Part shown: one piece after another, positions 35,567-45,478 of the stretch
How positions within the stretch are numbered: position 1 is the first letter of the stretch
Layout of the letters: every line of letters starts with the position of its first letter
From: Crocinitomicaceae bacterium
GTDB lineage: Bacteria; Bacteroidota; Bacteroidia; Flavobacteriales_D; Crocinitomicaceae
Assembly (NCBI GenBank): GCA_024643545.1
Contig: JAHEMR010000005.1
Location: 299,025 to 363,024 of the forward strand
Direction: 5' to 3'
Length of the DNA: 64,000 nt
Notes under the pieces: generated by a model
What the model was told of the DNA's origin: nothing
Databases searched by the model: none
Seen by the model: only the letters and a program-made list of their open reading frames with translations
Program-made: the position numbers and the translations under genes

Positions 35567-37032
35567 TTAGAATTTCCTTTCGCGTTTTCTGAATCTCCGT
35601 TGAACCATTTTGTGTATTCTGCGATAAAGGCGTCGTAGAATAATTGGGATGCATAACTTGAACCCTTCGGTGTAAAATGAATGTAATCATTTCCTGCAAG
35701 CCCTTGAGAAACCCATGAAGGCATTGAATTAAGTCCACCCATTGCTCCGAAAAGATCCCAATACGCGGCACCTGCTTCAAAGCAAGATTTTTTCATTTGA
35801 CTGACACAATAGGGTAGTAAGGAATAGGATTCAAACACCCCGTTTTTACGCTGTGACATGTCACTCGGACCAATCACAATAATGGCTGCTGAAGGCCTTA
35901 CTTTTTGAATGTATTCAATTTGTCCTTTGAAGCTTTTTGCATAGTAGCGAACAGAACTACTGTCTCTAAATGCAGGAACGGAGTTTCCGCCGAATTGTAA
36001 AATAAATAACTCTGTATTTAAGTCATTATGCATTTTTTTAAATAGCGCGTTGTCTCCAGCACTAAGCGCTTGACCTGATGATCCCCGCATTGCAACATTT
36101 GTCACTTGCACACCAACATCTCCCTCGAGCGAGAATCCGTTGAATACAGGACTTTTCGTTGTGCTAAAAACAAATTTTAGTTTACCCGGTGTTTTCGGAA
36201 AATCTAAGTCAACCGAATGTCCGTATCCGTCTGTGATTAATGAGTCTTCATGTATAAGTTTGTTGTTCTCATAAACCTTAACCGAACATGGGGTGAAACA
36301 AAAGGAATAATAACATTTCACATGGTTGTAATCTCTTGCTCTGGCAAATGCAGCGGGAGAAGATTCAATTTCAATCCATCCTTCTGTCATCTTATCTCCA
36401 TCGACGGAGAAAACAGCAGCGGAAGCCATTGCCCCGTACCTTTTTGAAGGTAATTTCTTACCCCAAAACGAAGTGAGACGCTCGAAATTTGGTGAAAATG
36501 TTTGTTTAAACGATTGTGTATTGTAGACATTAGTCGCCGGAATCAAGCCGGGTCCATTTCCCCCAAATTGATTCTGAATGCGCTGACGAATATAACCTGT
36601 AATTCGGTCACCTTCAATTTGTGAATCACCATAATGGAAAATAGAAATTTTCTTTCCTTTGCTTGAAACGGTACTCAACTTTTCAAAAAAGCGAAACAAG
36701 TTTAATTTTGCAGGTGTATTCATTTGCAAAACAGTTGCACTTTCCGTTGTCAAGGCTCCACCGCTTGCTAAACCGAGTAATTTTCCTGACCCTGCATTCT
36801 TATGCTTGATAAGCGAGGAATTGATATCTGTTGTATCTACCTTTTGAATGATCTTGGAGATATCTTTCGACACTTGCTTTTTAGGAGAAAAAATATTTTC
36901 TATCCGTAAAAACTGCCAATTTACGCCAAGAAACTTACTTCCGCCATCGGGAATGAAATAGGCTGGAATAAGAAGAAGAGAAAGCACAAGTAAGACAAAA
37001 AGAAGTACTTGATAGGGCCGAATTTTTTTCAC
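35563..37032 (-). CDS. SGNH-hydrolase-like protein 1 (block III variant)
   Basis: A 489-residue protein starting with GTG (M-K-K-I-R-P-Y). It has one N-terminal membrane anchor (residues 8-26), a linker rich in Ser/Lys, then the SGNH domain: H-Y-G-D-S-Q-I-E-G-D with Ser137, R-G-S-S-G (block II), F-G-G-N-S-V (block III; usual G-x-N-D has Ser for Asp), and D449-Y-I-H452 (block V). Likely a periplasmic acyl-transfer or esterase partner of the MBOAT. First gene of the operon, with a TATATTTG box upstream. Confidence 0.82.
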   Translation of the reverse strand: MKKIRPYQVLLFVLLVLSLLLIPAYFIPDGGSKFLGVNWQFLRIENIFSPKKQVSKDISKIIQKVDTTDINSSLIKHKNAGSGKLLGLASGGALTTESATVLQMNTPAKLNLFRFFEKLSTVSSKGKKISIFHYGDSQIEGDRITGYIRQRIQNQFGGNGPGLIPATNVYNTQSFKQTFSPNFERLTSFWGKKLPSKRYGAMASAAVFSVDGDKMTEGWIEIESSPAAFARARDYNHVKCYYSFCFTPCSVKVYENNKLIHEDSLITDGYGHSVDLDFPKTPGKLKFVFSTTKSPVFNGFSLEGDVGVQVTNVAMRGSSGQALSAGDNALFKKMHNDLNTELFILQFGGNSVPAFRDSSSVRYYAKSFKGQIEYIQKVRPSAAIIVIGPSDMSQRKNGVFESYSLLPYCVSQMKKSCFEAGAAYWDLFGAMGGLNSMPSWVSQGLAGNDYIHFTPKGSSYASQLFYDAFIAEYTKWFNGDSENAKGNSK

Positions 37033-37049
37033 GAGTTGATTCTATTTAA

Positions 37050-37057
37050 CAAATATA
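37050..37057 (-). promoter_or_regulatory. -7 box of the SGNH-SGNH-MBOAT operon
   Basis: TATATTTG on the minus strand, 17 nt before the GTG start at 37032. Confidence 0.45.
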
Positions 37058-37085
37058 GGTTTTCTTTGTTTTTTAATCAAATACT

Positions 37086-39071
37086 ATGCAGACTTCAAAT
37101 CAACTTATAAATGAATCATCTCCGTATTTGATTCAACACGCCCATCATCCTGTTCATTGGCTACCTTGGACCGACGCTGCTTTTATCGAAGCAAAGCGCA
37201 TGAATAAAATGGTGTTAATTAGTATCGGTTATTCGGCGTGCCATTGGTGTCATGTGATGGCTCACGAATGTTTTGAGGATCAAGAGGTAGCGGACTTAAT
37301 GAACGCACATTTTATCAATATAAAAGTGGATCGTGAGGAACGTCCGGATGTTGATCAAGTGTATATGTCTGCCGTTCAACTTATGACGCAAAGAGGCGGT
37401 TGGCCATTGAACTGTATCACACTTCCTGATGGACGTCCAATTTATGGAGGAACATATTTTCCAAAGGAACAATGGATGCATGTACTAAAGTCTTTAGTTT
37501 ACACCTTCCAAAATGACGCCGCTAAAGTGGAAGAGTACGCATCAAAACTACACGAAGGATTGAGTGTGAGTGAATTAATTTCAATTCCTCAAGTTGAACC
37601 AAATCTTCAAAAAGAAAAATCCTTGGAGTTGGTTGCCCGATGGAAAAAGCAATTTGATTGGATGGAAGGCGGAATGAATCGAGCACCGAAATTCCCAATG
37701 CCAAACAACTACCAATACCTTTTGGCACATAGCAGTTACTTCCAGGATGAAAAATTACGCGAATTTGTGCGGTTAACCTTGGATAAAATGGCGTTCGGCG
37801 GAATTTATGACCAAATTGGTGGTGGATTTACACGCTATTCAGTGGATATGATCTGGAAAGTTCCCCATTTTGAGAAAATGCTCTACGATAACGCACAGTT
37901 GATGGAATTATATGCGATGGGATTTCACTCACTTCAGGAAGACAGATATAAACACATTGTTGAAGAAATATTCACCTGGTTAAAACGTGAAATGAAGAGT
38001 GAATCGGGAGCTTATTTTAGCGCCTTAGATGCAGATAGCGAGGGAGAAGAAGGAAAATATTATTGTTGGAATGAACGCGAATTGACATCCATTATAAAAG
38101 AAGATTATCCTCTTTTTGCGGATTATTACGCCGTCTCAAAACGTGGTTTTTGGGAGGACGAAAAATACATCTTACTGAAAACGCAAAGCGATGCTGAATT
38201 TGCCAAGAAATGGAACATTGGATTAAAAGATCTTGAAAATAAAGTCGCTGAATGGAAATCATTGCTTTTGACAGAACGGCAAAAACGAGTAGCTCCAGGA
38301 CGCGATCATAAATGCCTCACTTCATGGAATGCGCAACTGATCAAAGGGATGTGTCAAGCCTATCATGCAATGCACCAAGAAGAATTTTTGTTGGAAGCAC
38401 GGAAAATTGGAAAATGGATTCTTTCAGAACAACTGCGGTCAAATGGCAATTTGTTTCATGTGAATACCAATGGTGTTCCGAGTATTGACGGATTCTTGGA
38501 AGATTATGCACATGCCATTGATGCATTTATTCATCTGTATCAGCGAACAGGTGAACTAATCTGGTTGGAGGAAGCTAAAAAATGGGCCTTAATTGTCGAA
38601 AAAGAATTCATGCATCCAGAAAGTAAAATGTGTTACTTCACTTCAAATGATTCGCAGTTGGTCGTAAGAAAAATGGAACTTCACGACAATGTTATCCCGT
38701 CTAGTAATTCAGTGATGGCTCGAAATCTTTTTAGACTTGGAACCTATTTTAGGGAGGATCGCTGGCTCGAAAGTGCACGTCAAATGTTAGCCAACGTGTA
38801 CGATGGAATGGAAACTTATGGTGCAGGATATTCCAATTGGTCGCAATTGTTATTAGAAATGAACCAAGGTTTGACGGAAGTTCATCTTATCGATGTTCAA
38901 ACAAACGAAAATGTCACTTGGCCAGAAAACTGCCTGATTTCACACCACCGCGAACTTCCAATGTCAGCAAGTTATTCTCCTGGTATTTTTGTTTGTGCAA
39001 AGGGCACGTGTTACCCAAAACTATCCACGTTGATCGAAGCAAAAAACCTGATAGAAGAGGAAATCAATTAA
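37086..39071 (+). CDS. YyaL/SPATA20-like thioredoxin-domain protein
   Basis: A 661-residue cytosolic protein: an N-terminal thioredoxin-like domain (DUF255, about 1-165) with [17 protein letters not shown] and the C-H-W-C-H-V-M motif near residue 53, then a six-hairpin glycosidase-like (alpha/alpha)6 domain containing [14 protein letters not shown] and L-T-S-W-N-A. The family is widespread from bacteria to humans (SPATA20) and its reaction is not established. Monocistronic; its stop shares TTAA with the next gene. Confidence 0.9.
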   Translation: MQTSNQLINESSPYLIQHAHHPVHWLPWTDAAFIEAKRMNKMVLISIGYSACHWCHVMAHECFEDQEVADLMNAHFINIKVDREERPDVDQVYMSAVQLMTQRGGWPLNCITLPDGRPIYGGTYFPKEQWMHVLKSLVYTFQNDAAKVEEYASKLHEGLSVSELISIPQVEPNLQKEKSLELVARWKKQFDWMEGGMNRAPKFPMPNNYQYLLAHSSYFQDEKLREFVRLTLDKMAFGGIYDQIGGGFTRYSVDMIWKVPHFEKMLYDNAQLMELYAMGFHSLQEDRYKHIVEEIFTWLKREMKSESGAYFSALDADSEGEEGKYYCWNERELTSIIKEDYPLFADYYAVSKRGFWEDEKYILLKTQSDAEFAKKWNIGLKDLENKVAEWKSLLLTERQKRVAPGRDHKCLTSWNAQLIKGMCQAYHAMHQEEFLLEARKIGKWILSEQLRSNGNLFHVNTNGVPSIDGFLEDYAHAIDAFIHLYQRTGELIWLEEAKKWALIVEKEFMHPESKMCYFTSNDSQLVVRKMELHDNVIPSSNSVMARNLFRLGTYFREDRWLESARQMLANVYDGMETYGAGYSNWSQLLLEMNQGLTEVHLIDVQTNENVTWPENCLISHHRELPMSASYSPGIFVCAKGTCYPKLSTLIEAKNLIEEEIN

Positions 39072-39274
39072 GATTTAACCTTGCAGGTATTCCATCCAAA
39101 GAGAGCGTAAAGACCACAAAAAGAAGTAAAAGAAGTTAGTACTAATATTACTGCCACAAGTAACGCTGCAACATTCAATGTTGATGGAAATAAATCCGCC
39201 AATGACCCAATTAATAGAACCGATGCGATCGCAATGCGAATCAAACGATCAGTATTTCCCATGTTTTTTTTCAT
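39068..39274 (-). CDS. DUF2892 (YgaP-like) small membrane protein
   Basis: A 68-residue protein ([14 protein letters not shown]) with two membrane segments and the D-R-x-I-R and [12 protein letters not shown] motifs of DUF2892, the transmembrane part of YgaP-type proteins. No rhodanese domain is attached. The first ATG is only 4 nt from a TACATTTG box (39279-39286); if that makes it untranslated, the second Met (39262) is the start. Confidence 0.85.
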   Translation of the reverse strand: MKKNMGNTDRLIRIAIASVLLIGSLADLFPSTLNVAALLVAVILVLTSFTSFCGLYALFGWNTCKVKS

Positions 39275-39278
39275 AGAC

Positions 39279-39286
39279 CAAATGTA
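39279..39286 (-). promoter_or_regulatory. -7 box of the DUF2892 gene
   Basis: TACATTTG on the minus strand, 4 nt before the first ATG, a candidate leaderless arrangement. Confidence 0.45.
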
Positions 39287-39329
39287 CGTAAGTACTTGGT
39301 TCTGAAAGCAACATAAGTCACAGTACTGC

Positions 39330-40283
39330 TTATGCTTTTCGCGCGATGGCTTTCATAGCTGCATTTACTACATCTTGTGTATCGATGCCGTATTTCGTCA
39401 TTAATTCCATTGGAGTTCCGCTTTCACCGAAAGAATCGTTTACCGCTACATACTCTTGTGGACAAGGTAATTCTCTACTTAATACTTGAGAAACAGCTTC
39501 TCCTAAACCACCGTTCATCATGTGTTCTTCCGCAGTAACGACGCATCCTGTTTTGCGCGCTGATGCAAGAATCGCTTGAACATCTAACGGTTTAATGGTA
39601 TGCATGTTAATCAATTCAGCAGAAATTCCTTTTTCTTTTAAAATGGCAAGTGCTTCAATTGACTTCCAAACAAGGTGTCCACATGCGATGATGGTTACAT
39701 CGGTTCCTTCAGCTAGAACGTCTGCTTTTCCAATGACAAATTTTGCATCAGGCTTCACAAATATCGGCATCACTGGACGTCCAAATCTCAAATAAACAGG
39801 ACCATTGTGTTCTGCAATCGCAATCGTTGCTTGTTTTGTTTGATTGAAATCCGCAGGAACGATCACGGTCATATTTGGCAACATGCGCATCATCCCGATG
39901 TCTTCTAAAATTTGATGCGTCGCACCATCCTCGCCTAAAGTAAGTCCGGCGTGTGAAGCACATATTTTCACGTTCTTTTGAGAATAGGCAACAGATTGAC
40001 GAATTTGATCATAAACACGTCCAGTAGAGAAATTGGCAAACGTACCTGTATAAGGAATTTTCCCTCCAATGGTCATACCAGCTGCTAATCCAATCATGTT
40101 TGCTTCCGCAATTCCGGCTTGGAAAAAACGCTCCGGATTTTCTTTCTGGAAAGCATCCATTTTTAGCGAACCAGTTAAGTCAGCACATAGCGCTACAACA
40201 TCTGGATTCGTGCGTCCTAATTCCGCTAATCCTTCACCAAATCCTGATCGCGTGTCTTTGTTTCCGAGTATTTCAAATTCCAT
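39330..40283 (-). CDS. transketolase, C-terminal half (Pyr and C domains)
   Basis: A 317-residue subunit with the pyrimidine-binding domain of transketolase ([26 protein letters not shown]) and the C-terminal domain ([15 protein letters not shown]). It completes the ThDP enzyme with the N-terminal half encoded at 41638-42480. The two halves are not adjacent: a VWA-domain gene lies between, ending 2 nt before this start. No promoter is visible in that 2-nt gap, so expression relies on read-through. Confidence 0.93.
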   Translation of the reverse strand: MEFEILGNKDTRSGFGEGLAELGRTNPDVVALCADLTGSLKMDAFQKENPERFFQAGIAEANMIGLAAGMTIGGKIPYTGTFANFSTGRVYDQIRQSVAYSQKNVKICASHAGLTLGEDGATHQILEDIGMMRMLPNMTVIVPADFNQTKQATIAIAEHNGPVYLRFGRPVMPIFVKPDAKFVIGKADVLAEGTDVTIIACGHLVWKSIEALAILKEKGISAELINMHTIKPLDVQAILASARKTGCVVTAEEHMMNGGLGEAVSQVLSRELPCPQEYVAVNDSFGESGTPMELMTKYGIDTQDVVNAAMKAIARKA

Positions 40284-40285
40284 AA

Positions 40286-41638
40286 TTATAAATTTAATGA
40301 GAGTGTTTTATTTGAATCAATTCTAAACTTTTTTTCTTTCGTATACGCACTCGACTTTTGGTCTTTTTCGCGGTAAACAATTTTGTAATTTCCTGGCTGC
40401 AAGGACCATTTTCCTTCTAATGGACCTTCATCAATGTTGCAAACCCATTCCCACTGATCCGTTTGTCGTTCGTAGAAAATTTGTCCAACAGTTGGTTTAA
40501 TTGCCGTGTATTGAATGATTCCAGCAGGAACAACGTCAATATAGCTTGTTTTACTTTGCGTGATTTCAACACGTTGATACGTTCTCGGCAAAGTAAAGAT
40601 CTCCACATCATAAATTCCGACAAGGTATTTTTGTGTAGAATTTAAATTTTGAGCGTGCAATGTTTTAGGGTCGTCTTTTAAAGAAACGCGCATTTGAAAG
40701 CTTGGATTCTGTGTGTTTTTACTCGCTGAAAATTTCAGGTATCCTTGAGGTGCATCAACAACAATGGTATTGTGCGTATGTTTTTGAAGAACAATTCCTT
40801 TTTTCTCCAATTTCGGCAAAGTATTCACGACTAAATCATACTTGACATCTGGGTCCAGTACCAATGTGTCTGGCAGGTTTTTTCGGTTAAGGGTATGCGT
40901 AAATGTGTACTTTAATTTTGATGTACCACTTTCGTAAAAGAACATCGTCACATTCGTTTCGAGTGGTTTTTTCGTAATATCATTCAAGTTGACTTGTACA
41001 GTCGTGTTGACGAGGGTTTTGGAAATAATGGATGATAACACATTTTTGAAAGACTCTTTACTTTCGGCATCTGAATACGCTCCGATGCAATCAAACTTAT
41101 CGAGGTAAGATAAATCCATCCCTAATCCAATCACGAATGGTGTTACTTTAACGCCTTTATCTTTTAATTTACGGGCAATTATACATGGGTCATTGTCGCA
41201 AGATTCAAGTCCATCGGTAATTAAAATTATGAAGTTTCGCGCAAGTGTATCTGGAAAATCTCCCGCTGCAGCTTCGAGTGAACGAGCAATCGGAGTGGAT
41301 CCTTTTGCTTGAATTGATTTCACTTTTGTTTTAATGGCATCCACGGTATTTACTCCGAAAGGCACTTCTAATTTGGTGTCGTTACAGTCTTGATAGGTAT
41401 TTGTTACTGGTGTTTGATGTCCGTAAACGCGCAGAGCAATTTCTAGATTTGGAATACCTCTTAATTTTTCAACCTCTTGAATCAATACTTCTTTTGCTGC
41501 AATCATCCGTGTTTGGTTATTGTTCCAATCCACGTTCATGCTATTCGACGCATCTAGAATAAATAATATGCGCGTATTTTTTTGCGTCCAGCCAAAACTA
41601 GCAATGCAAATAAATAAGACACATATCCACTGTTTCAT
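40286..41638 (-). CDS. secreted von Willebrand factor A domain protein
   Basis: A 450-residue protein from M-K-Q-W-I-C-V-L-F with a signal peptide (to about residue 18). The VWA domain follows at about 22-205 with a full MIDAS: D29-A-S31-N-S33, the Thr of G-S-T-P-I-A, and the Asp of I-T-D-G-L-E. The rest (205-450) is a set of beta-rich modules, one resembling a carboxypeptidase-regulatory fold ([16 protein letters not shown]). Its ATG overlaps the stop of the upstream transketolase half in TAATG. A link between this envelope protein and transketolase is not known to me. Confidence 0.85.
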   Translation of the reverse strand: MKQWICVLFICIASFGWTQKNTRILFILDASNSMNVDWNNNQTRMIAAKEVLIQEVEKLRGIPNLEIALRVYGHQTPVTNTYQDCNDTKLEVPFGVNTVDAIKTKVKSIQAKGSTPIARSLEAAAGDFPDTLARNFIILITDGLESCDNDPCIIARKLKDKGVKVTPFVIGLGMDLSYLDKFDCIGAYSDAESKESFKNVLSSIISKTLVNTTVQVNLNDITKKPLETNVTMFFYESGTSKLKYTFTHTLNRKNLPDTLVLDPDVKYDLVVNTLPKLEKKGIVLQKHTHNTIVVDAPQGYLKFSASKNTQNPSFQMRVSLKDDPKTLHAQNLNSTQKYLVGIYDVEIFTLPRTYQRVEITQSKTSYIDVVPAGIIQYTAIKPTVGQIFYERQTDQWEWVCNIDEGPLEGKWSLQPGNYKIVYREKDQKSSAYTKEKKFRIDSNKTLSLNL

Positions 41639-42480
41639 TAATAGTCTCCTAACGATTCTTCTAATTGTGCTAATGCTGTAGTAAGTTGTTCCGCATTTGG
41701 TGCAACACCATGCCATTTATGAGACCCCATCATGTAATCAACACCTTGACCCATTTCGGTTTTCATGATGATAACTACCGGCTTACCTTTTCCACACATT
41801 GCTTTTGCTTCTGTCATTTTCGCACGAATGTCTTCGAACGAGTGTCCGTCCATTTCCAAAACTTCCCAACCGAATGCTAGCCATTTTTGTGCCAAGTTTC
41901 CTAAAGACATCACCTCTTCTACATCTCCGTCAATTTGACGTCCATTGTAATCGATTGTAGCGATGAGGTTGTCAACATGATTTGCAGCAGCATACATCGC
42001 CGCTTCCCAAATCTGACCTTCTTGTAGTTCTCCGTCTCCATGAAGCGTATAAACGATTCCTTTATCTCCAGTTAATTTTTTCACTTGTGCTGCTCCCGCT
42101 GCAACAGATAAACCTTGTCCAAGTGAACCAGAAGCCATGCGAATCCCTGGAAGTTTTTTATCCGTTGAAGGGTGTCCTTGTAAACGACTTGACAACTTTC
42201 TAAACGTTCCTAATTCCGAAACAGGAAAGTACCCGGCTCTTGCTAAAACACTATACCAAACGGGCGAAATGTGTCCATTCGACAAGAAAAATAAATCTTC
42301 ACCGATGCCATCCATGTCGAAAGACGCTGCATTGAAGTTCATTTGTTCAAAGTATAAAAAGCTTAAAAAATCGGCACAGCCAAGTGATCCTCCTGGGTGA
42401 CCTGAATTTACTGCTGAAACCATACGAACGATGTCTCTTCTAACCTGAGAAGCTACTTTTTCTAATGCTGAATTCTCCAT
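41638..42480 (-). CDS. transketolase, N-terminal half (PP domain)
   Basis: A 280-residue subunit with the diphosphate-binding domain: S-G-H-P-G-G-S-L-G near residue 28 and the ThDP/Mg motif G-D-G-E-L-Q-E-G-Q-I-W-E-A. It pairs with the C-terminal half at 39330-40283 to exchange two-carbon units in the pentose phosphate pathway. Split transketolases are normal in Bacteroidota and archaea, but the halves are usually adjacent. First gene of a three-gene unit; TAATTTTG box upstream. Confidence 0.93.
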   Translation of the reverse strand: MENSALEKVASQVRRDIVRMVSAVNSGHPGGSLGCADFLSFLYFEQMNFNAASFDMDGIGEDLFFLSNGHISPVWYSVLARAGYFPVSELGTFRKLSSRLQGHPSTDKKLPGIRMASGSLGQGLSVAAGAAQVKKLTGDKGIVYTLHGDGELQEGQIWEAAMYAAANHVDNLIATIDYNGRQIDGDVEEVMSLGNLAQKWLAFGWEVLEMDGHSFEDIRAKMTEAKAMCGKGKPVVIIMKTEMGQGVDYMMGSHKWHGVAPNAEQLTTALAQLEESLGDY

Positions 42481-42508
42481 GAATTTTAACTAAGGAATTA
42501 TGTTTCGA

Positions 42509-42516
42509 CAAAATTA
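42509..42516 (-). promoter_or_regulatory. -7 box of the transketolase-VWA operon
   Basis: TAATTTTG on the minus strand, 28 nt before the start of the N-terminal transketolase half. Confidence 0.4.
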
Positions 42517-42609
42517 AGTTTTATTAACTTAGCATGAAATTGAAATATTTGAACATTAAGTACAACTTTTCAACGATTACTAACGTCTTGTGGACACAAA
42601 ACTGATTTC

Positions 42610-42978
42610 ATGAAAAAGGGCTTACTCATTATCTTACTTGTTTTTACGCAGCAAATCCTTGCGCAGAAAGCAAGTCCAGCATTATCAAAAAGTTATTCTA
42701 AAACGGAATTACAGTCATTTGAGCAAGATGGACAAGGAACAATCAATGTTTTAAATTATGCAGTTGATTATGCGTGTTATACCATTTTGATGCCTGAAGG
42801 TAAAGATGTCAGTCAGTTTCCTTCGATTAATTTGAAATCAAAAAAAGACATTCATTTCACAGATTATCAACTCCAAATTAAAGACCGAACACAATACTTC
42901 AAAATCGAAGGCAGCAATGAACTCCTTGTCGTGAAGTCTTTAAATGTCCTTAAGTTAGAAATGCAAAACAAGAAATAA
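42610..42978 (+). CDS. small secreted hypothetical protein
   Basis: A 122-residue protein with a signal peptide (M-K-K-G-L-L-I-I-L-L-V-F, cleavage near L-A-Q, residue 19). Not recognised. The mature part is polar, with one Cys (Y-A-C-Y), and ends in basic residues. Its TAATG overlap with the following type IX cargo gene suggests the two secreted proteins are made together. Confidence 0.65.
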   Translation: MKKGLLIILLVFTQQILAQKASPALSKSYSKTELQSFEQDGQGTINVLNYAVDYACYTILMPEGKDVSQFPSINLKSKKDIHFTDYQLQIKDRTQYFKIEGSNELLVVKSLNVLKLEMQNKK

Positions 42979-45446
42979 TGACAAAACAATTACTTAGCAT
43001 TTTATTCGTCGTATTTGCTCATTTGGGATTTTCTCAAGTAACTTTAACGATTGCAGATCCGGATTACAGTCAAACAAATCCATTAAACTGTGCTGGAATT
43101 GTTCCTACAGGTGGAACGAATTTTATTGATGGTGTGGGAAATTATTTACCAAACACCGATCAAACCTTGGTATTGTGTCCAGATTTAACGCAAGGATCGA
43201 AAGTTTCTATTTCTTTCGCAACCAACATTGGTTTTGAATTCGACATTCATCCAACTGATACATTGTATGTTTATGATGGACCTTCAACAAGCGCACCTTT
43301 ATTAGGAGCGTTTAACTCCGGAACCAATCCTGTTGGATTTTTTGTTCAAGCGTCCTTTCAGAATAATCCTTCAGGATGTTTAACCTTGCGTTTTCGATCT
43401 AATGGAGCGAGTGAAGGTACAGGATGGGTGGCAAATGTGGCTTGTGGTAATCCACCTCAACCCATCGAGCCACACATCGAAGCATTTAAGAACGGAGTCG
43501 GAACAAATATTTTAAATCCGTTGGATACTGGATATGTTGATTTGTGTTTTGGGGATTCAGTTTTATTGACAGCGACACCCCTTTTCCCTTATTCGCTTGA
43601 AAACACGAATACGGGATATTCGCAAACAGTGGCAAACTGTAACTATACTTGGACAATTGGTGGCGTTGGACAATTCACTGGAAGTTCAGTTTGGTTTACG
43701 CCTCCTGCCCAATCAGGATATTATGTGGATCTAAAAGTTCAAGATGCTTTTCCTCACCAAGCAAATATTCATTGTAAGGTAAGGGTCTCTCAAACGCCAT
43801 TATTCACGGGAACAGGCCCACTTGCTGACACGGTTTGTCTCGGAGTTAGCACCAACTTAATTGGAGGAGTAACGGCTACAGATACTGTTGGAATCGATAT
43901 TCCTGGAGGGGAATTTCAAATAGGCGGCGTATTTGCTGGTTTAACTTTTCTTCCGGATGGAGCCGGTCAGACCTATTCTTCTGTTGTTCCGATGTCTGGA
44001 TTTGACTCAACAACAGTTATAACCTCTGCCAATGATTTTGATCAATTGTGCATTGATATTGAACATTCTTACATTGGTGATATCGAGATTGCTTTAACCT
44101 GTCCGAATGGAACAACGGTTTCTATAATGAATGCATATAACCAAACTCCTGCTGGGTGGAATGAGCTTGTACCAGGTGGTTGTGGTAATGGAATCAGCAC
44201 CTTTCTTGGTAACGATACTAATATTGATGGTGGAAACCCTGGAACGCCAGTTTGGACTTACTGTTTCTCACCTACGAATGCTACATTAGGAACAATTTGT
44301 GCGGAAGAGGCGTTGGGAAATACCATTATCAATTCATACGGCTTCGCTTCGATGAATCCAAATGGTGTTTATTTACCAGATGGTGATTTTAACCAGTTTG
44401 CTGGTTGTCCTGTAAATGGTCCTTGGACAATTTCTGTTCAAGACAATCAAGGAATCGATGATGGTTATATTTTCCAATGGGCAATTTACTTTAATTCTGC
44501 TTTATATCCTGAATCAGAGGGATATCAAAACATTGTAATGAGTGATTTTTGGACCTCAGATCCATCAATCATTTCAGGTCAAACGGATACTTTGATCGTG
44601 ATTCAACCAAGTGTTACGGGGAATACAAATTACACGTACAATGTTACGGATAACTTTGGTTGTCACTACGACACTACTGTTACCTTGTACGTATTGCCAA
44701 CGCCATCAATTTTTTCTGATACGTTGGCATGTAACTATGTTTTCCAGGCTCAAAACACCATTTCGTATAGCGGTGGCGTATGGGCATGTGCGGACACGTC
44801 CGTTCATTTCTTACCGAGCAATTTAGTAGACAATCCTGAAATAAGCACCATGCAAGTCGGGGGAATATTTGATGTTATGTACATAGATAATTCATGTAAT
44901 GACACCGTCGTTTCTCAAATTGAATTTGCGCCCTATATTTACACAGAATTACTGGACACTTCAATTTGTTTAAACGCAAATTTCGAACTAAATCCGCTCA
45001 GAGTGAATTCCCAACCCCTTCAAGCAGGGTATAACCCACTTCAAACGTTTGTTTGGGGCGATGGATCTACAACTGTTCCGCGTATCGTGAATCAACCGGG
45101 AGATTATACGTTCTACTTATCAAATGCATGTTATACCGTTTCAGATGTGTCAACAATTAAGGTAAAACCGTGTGACATTACTGCACCAAATATCTTATCT
45201 CTTAGCTCAAACTCTGGAAATGAATCATTCTTTGTGGAGTATGACGGTATTGCAGAATTCCAGTGTTACATTCTAAACCGTTGGGGAAATGTAATTTACG
45301 AATATTCTGATCCAGCTGGAAAATGGAATGGAAAAACAAGTTCTGGAGACCTCGTGGAAGAAGGAACGTATTTCTACCGCATTGATGCTGTTTTTGAAGG
45401 CGGAGAAAAAATACAAAAACACGGATTTGTCGTTGTGAAATATTAG
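42978..45446 (+). CDS. type IX secretion cargo with CUB-like and P-domain modules
   Basis: An 822-residue surface or secreted protein. Signal peptide to about residue 20 (F-S-Q). A CUB-like domain (about 30-160: F-D-I-H-P-T-D-T-L-Y-V-Y-D-G, L-T-L-R-F-R-S-N-G) is followed by Ig/PKD-like modules. A proprotein-convertase P-type domain lies about 345-515 (I-E-H-S-Y-I-G-D-I-E-I, G-P-W-T-I-S-V-Q-D). The C-terminus (about 735-822: F-Q-C-Y-I-L-N-R-W-G-N-V-I-Y, W-N-G-K, E-G-T-Y-F-Y) is the gliding-associated type B sorting domain. Possibly an adhesin; no protease catalytic domain is seen. Confidence 0.85.
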   Translation: MTKQLLSILFVVFAHLGFSQVTLTIADPDYSQTNPLNCAGIVPTGGTNFIDGVGNYLPNTDQTLVLCPDLTQGSKVSISFATNIGFEFDIHPTDTLYVYDGPSTSAPLLGAFNSGTNPVGFFVQASFQNNPSGCLTLRFRSNGASEGTGWVANVACGNPPQPIEPHIEAFKNGVGTNILNPLDTGYVDLCFGDSVLLTATPLFPYSLENTNTGYSQTVANCNYTWTIGGVGQFTGSSVWFTPPAQSGYYVDLKVQDAFPHQANIHCKVRVSQTPLFTGTGPLADTVCLGVSTNLIGGVTATDTVGIDIPGGEFQIGGVFAGLTFLPDGAGQTYSSVVPMSGFDSTTVITSANDFDQLCIDIEHSYIGDIEIALTCPNGTTVSIMNAYNQTPAGWNELVPGGCGNGISTFLGNDTNIDGGNPGTPVWTYCFSPTNATLGTICAEEALGNTIINSYGFASMNPNGVYLPDGDFNQFAGCPVNGPWTISVQDNQGIDDGYIFQWAIYFNSALYPESEGYQNIVMSDFWTSDPSIISGQTDTLIVIQPSVTGNTNYTYNVTDNFGCHYDTTVTLYVLPTPSIFSDTLACNYVFQAQNTISYSGGVWACADTSVHFLPSNLVDNPEISTMQVGGIFDVMYIDNSCNDTVVSQIEFAPYIYTELLDTSICLNANFELNPLRVNSQPLQAGYNPLQTFVWGDGSTTVPRIVNQPGDYTFYLSNACYTVSDVSTIKVKPCDITAPNILSLSSNSGNESFFVEYDGIAEFQCYILNRWGNVIYEYSDPAGKWNGKTSSGDLVEEGTYFYRIDAVFEGGEKIQKHGFVVVKY

Positions 45447-45461
45447 GATTGACTACTTTTG
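45426..45461 (+). promoter_or_regulatory. promoter of hutU
   Basis: TACTTTTG at 45454-45461 matches the -7 box. A TTTG at 45426-45429 or a TTG at 45433-45435 (18-nt spacing) could serve as -33. It lies partly in the end of the preceding gene, 17 nt before the hutU ATG. Confidence 0.5.
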
Positions 45462-45476
45462 TTCAAAATTGAACAA
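45459..45476. promoter_or_regulatory. palindrome between the hutU -7 box and start codon
   Basis: TTGTTCAA-AA-TTGAACAA, perfect eight-base arms with a two-base centre, overlapping the last three bases of the -7 box and ending 2 nt before the ATG. Position and symmetry suit a dimeric repressor site; as RNA it could form a six-pair hairpin at the start. Confidence 0.5.
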
Positions 45477-45478
45477 CT

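Noticed and set aside
35505-35780. 91-codon open frame at the junction of the two SGNH genes
   Set aside because: Same-strand alternative frame across an ATGA overlap of two well-supported genes; no domain seen.
40286-41638. VWA gene as an assembly artefact between the transketolase genes
   Set aside because: The TAATG overlap and 2-nt gap are typical of native operon junctions, and base composition looks like the neighbours.
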